From contig CAYMEV010000010.1 in NCBI GenBank assembly GCA_964389675.1, positions 62,001-126,000 of the forward strand: a stretch of DNA of 64,000 nucleotides. Reading direction: 5' to 3'. Shown piece by piece: positions 62,240 to 64,000 of the stretch. A program made the position numbers and the translations under genes. How positions within the stretch are numbered: position 1 is the stretch's first letter; each line of letters opens with the position of its first letter. The DNA comes from CAYMEV01 sp964389675 [NCBI: uncultured Candidatus Sumerlaeota bacterium]. Lineage in GTDB: Bacteria; CAYMEV01. The notes beneath the pieces are model-generated. The model did no database searches, was not told where the DNA came from, and worked only from the letters and a program-made list of their open reading frames with translations.

Positions 62240-62268
62240 TTGATTTTTAAAGAATTTTGTGCTATAAT
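62240..62268 (+). promoter_or_regulatory. Sigma70-type promoter of the C25 peptidase gene
   Basis: TTGATT (62240-62245), 17-base spacer, TATAAT (62263-62268), 36 bases before the ATG. Confidence 0.7.
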
Positions 62269-62303
62269 ATTCCTCATAAAAATCAAATTAGAAGGAGATT
62301 TTA

Positions 62304-64000
62304 ATGAGGAAAAATAAGAGATTTTCAAGCCTGTTCTTATTATTGGTTCTGGCTTTTTCAGTTTTATCATTTGGCAGTCAGCTGCCAGGAGAAGGCTGGG
62401 TGACAATGGATGACCAGACAGGTGAAGCTTCACGTTCTCCCTATATAAGGATTCTTGACAGAAAGCCAGGCAGTATAGTCCTGCAGATTGACCTTTCAGG
62501 ATTTTATGTTACCCAGGAAGTGATCTTGAAAGAAGGGATCTCTGAAGAAACAGAGGAGTATGTGAAACTCAGGGAAAGAAGCGGGAAAAGATTTATAAGG
62601 CTGTCTGTTCCCGGAACAGTCTCTTTAAGCGAGGTTGGAAAACCTGAACTGCCTCAGTTCGGCAGGATGCTGCATCTGCCTGTAGATGCCAGATCAACCT
62701 TTAAGATAACAAGTATTGAAACCGAGGAATTCCATGACTGCCTGGTCTACCCCGTCCAGGAGATGCCTAACAGGAGCAACCCCGGCCAGAAGATCCCGTT
62801 TGGAATAGATAAGGGTTTTTATGACAGGGATGGCATTTATCCGGAAAATATAGTTTCAGTTGACAGTGAAGGCATATTCAGGGATATCTTCATTGCCAGG
62901 ATCGGGATCAGGCCTCTTCAGTACAACCCTAAGAGCATGACACTGAAGGTTCATAAAAGCATTACAGTTGAGATAGAATATGACTCGCCAGGCCCTGATA
63001 AATTTATATATGGTATGCCTACCTCAGCTGCATTTATTCCATTATATAAATCCCTTACCCTTAATTATACCGATGACAGCAAAAACAATGCTGATACTGC
63101 AGAATCAATGATAGTTTTTGTTGCAGATACTCTTTCCTCATCTATTGACCCGTTTGTTGAATGGAAGAAAAAGAAGGGCTTTTACGTCGAGAAGGTTCTT
63201 ATGTCAGATGTTGGAGCGAATACCACATCCATATACAACTATATCAAGGATGCATATGATTCATGGCCTAAGAAGCCTTCATATGTTGTATTTGTTGGAA
63301 ATGCCACTACTATTCCTCCCTACTACCGTTCAACCACCAATGGCAGTGCAGCTTCTGATTATCCATACAGCCTTATGGACAGCGATCAGTACCCTGATGT
63401 TCTTATAGGAAGGATTGTGGCCTCTACAACTGCCCAGGTTGATGTTCAGGTTGCAAAGATTGTGAATTATGAGCAGAATCCTTATTTAGGAACAGATTCA
63501 GCATGGTACTCCAGGGCTTTCGGGATTGCAAGCAATGAGGGGAGCAATCCGTCCGACGAGGATTATATAAATGATGTTGCAGATTATTTACTTAACGGGA
63601 CTTACACAGACTTTGATTACTTCTTTCAGGGGTCAAATACTGCAACAGCAACAAATATTTCAAATGCAATCAATTCCGGCAGATCCTATGCAACTTATAT
63701 AGGCCACGGATCAGGAACCAGCTGGGCCAGCACAAACACAACCTTCAGTACTACAACAATAAAAAACCTTTCAAACGGGTTCAAGCTTCCGATAATCATT
63801 GATGTCGCCTGTATGAACGGCCAGTTTGACAAGCTATCAGAGTGTTTTGGCGCAGCATGGATGTGGTCAGGCACTGCCTCAAGCCCAAAGGGTGCAGTAG
63901 GGTATTATGGCGGATCCGTTTCTATTTCATGGCATCCGCCTGCAATTATGTCCATAGGAATTGCAAAACACCATTTTGCAGACCCGGTATATACATTTGG
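62304..64000 (+). CDS. Gingipain-type C25 cysteine peptidase, 3' end beyond the window
   Basis: Open to the window edge (565 codons). Signal peptide (FSSLFLLLVLAFSVLSFG), a propeptide-like region to about residue 250, then the C25 catalytic domain: YIGHGSG with His468 and DVACMNGQFD with Cys503, followed by the CFGAAWMW segment, which matches gingipain R (GHGS and ACVNG). AAGGAG precedes the ATG. In this family the mature enzyme is secreted and often followed by Ig-like and sorting domains, which would lie past the edge. No further secretion genes are in view. Confidence 0.9.
   Translation, partial: MRKNKRFSSLFLLLVLAFSVLSFGSQLPGEGWVTMDDQTGEASRSPYIRILDRKPGSIVLQIDLSGFYVTQEVILKEGISEETEEYVKLRERSGKRFIRLSVPGTVSLSEVGKPELPQFGRMLHLPVDARSTFKITSIETEEFHDCLVYPVQEMPNRSNPGQKIPFGIDKGFYDRDGIYPENIVSVDSEGIFRDIFIARIGIRPLQYNPKSMTLKVHKSITVEIEYDSPGPDKFIYGMPTSAAFIPLYKSLTLNYTDDSKNNADTAESMIVFVADTLSSSIDPFVEWKKKKGFYVEKVLMSDVGANTTSIYNYIKDAYDSWPKKPSYVVFVGNATTIPPYYRSTTNGSAASDYPYSLMDSDQYPDVLIGRIVASTTAQVDVQVAKIVNYEQNPYLGTDSAWYSRAFGIASNEGSNPSDEDYINDVADYLLNGTYTDFDYFFQGSNTATATNISNAINSGRSYATYIGHGSGTSWASTNTTFSTTTIKNLSNGFKLPIIIDVACMNGQFDKLSECFGAAWMWSGTASSPKGAVGYYGGSVSISWHPPAIMSIGIAKHHFADPVYTF

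Noticed and set aside
1-64000. Search for CRISPR arrays, IS ends, phage genes, tRNA and rRNA genes
   Set aside because: None seen by reading the sequence; the tmRNA is the only RNA gene recognised. A tRNAscan and covariance-model scan would be needed to exclude small RNAs.

Overview
The window is a 64 kb piece of an AT-rich bacterial chromosome with tightly packed genes, many overlapping by 1-20 bases, and no IS elements, phage genes or CRISPR array that I could see. The organism looks diderm (Gram-negative type) and probably anaerobic. It carries heptose and LPS-type genes (rfaE1, rfaE2, a GT9 heptosyltransferase, an LpxH-like phosphatase), probable outer-membrane barrels and lipoproteins. 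It also has a minimal two-gene SUF-like Fe-S system, a LarA-type nickel enzyme, GH57 glucan metabolism and exported tricorn and C25 peptidases. Arginine is mostly AGA/AGG and ATA is common. This mix fits an uncultivated candidate-phylum lineage, but no rRNA is present and I cannot place it.

Layout. 1-1.7 kb: 3' part of a ClpA/ClpC-like unfoldase and a small DUF4177-like protein. 1.8-7.4 kb (minus): sufC/sufB-like pair, peroxiredoxin, M20 amidohydrolase, LarA-like protein, endonuclease III. 7.9-10.5 kb: DUF4912 protein plus GH57 branching enzyme. 10.6-12.5 kb: OPT transporter. 12.7-14.9 kb: two adjacent proteasome-fold (Ntn-hydrolase-like) paralogs, the most novel item here. 15-19 kb: barrel-like protein, an EF-G paralog, and a minus-strand pair of a 50-residue LysW-like zinc protein and an NlpC/P60 protein. 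19.1-21.3 kb: LpxH-like phosphatase, DUF507, SmpB and tmRNA. 21.4-30.1 kb: a cell-wall/division operon (amidase, GerMN, RNase PH, FtsX, EnvC-like, inactive S41 homolog, divergent polysaccharide deacetylase, TsaD).

30-40.6 kb: lipoproteins, a large membrane protein, an Mrp-type ATPase, a barrel protein, a STAS protein, and a minus-strand trio of B12 radical SAM protein, GT-C glycosyltransferase and flippase. 40.7-51.4 kb: heptose/LPS-type cluster with three GT4 enzymes, a degenerate asparagine-synthase-like protein, an SDR and a methyltransferase. 51.5-58.3 kb: tandem exported tricorn-like proteases. 58.4-62.1 kb: an alpha/beta hydrolase apparently lacking a standard start codon and a hybrid histidine kinase. 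62.3 kb to the edge: a gingipain-type C25 peptidase, truncated by the window.

Themes. The 21-29 kb operon combines the parts of an FtsX-EnvC-amidase system: amidase, membrane protein, and a LytM protein that has lost zinc ligands as expected of an activator. Extracellular or periplasmic proteolysis is prominent (two tricorns, C25). Several genes are recognisable enzyme folds with lost catalytic residues: S41 homolog, LytM domain, asparagine-synthase-like protein, one Ntn subunit, and the Clp D1 domain.
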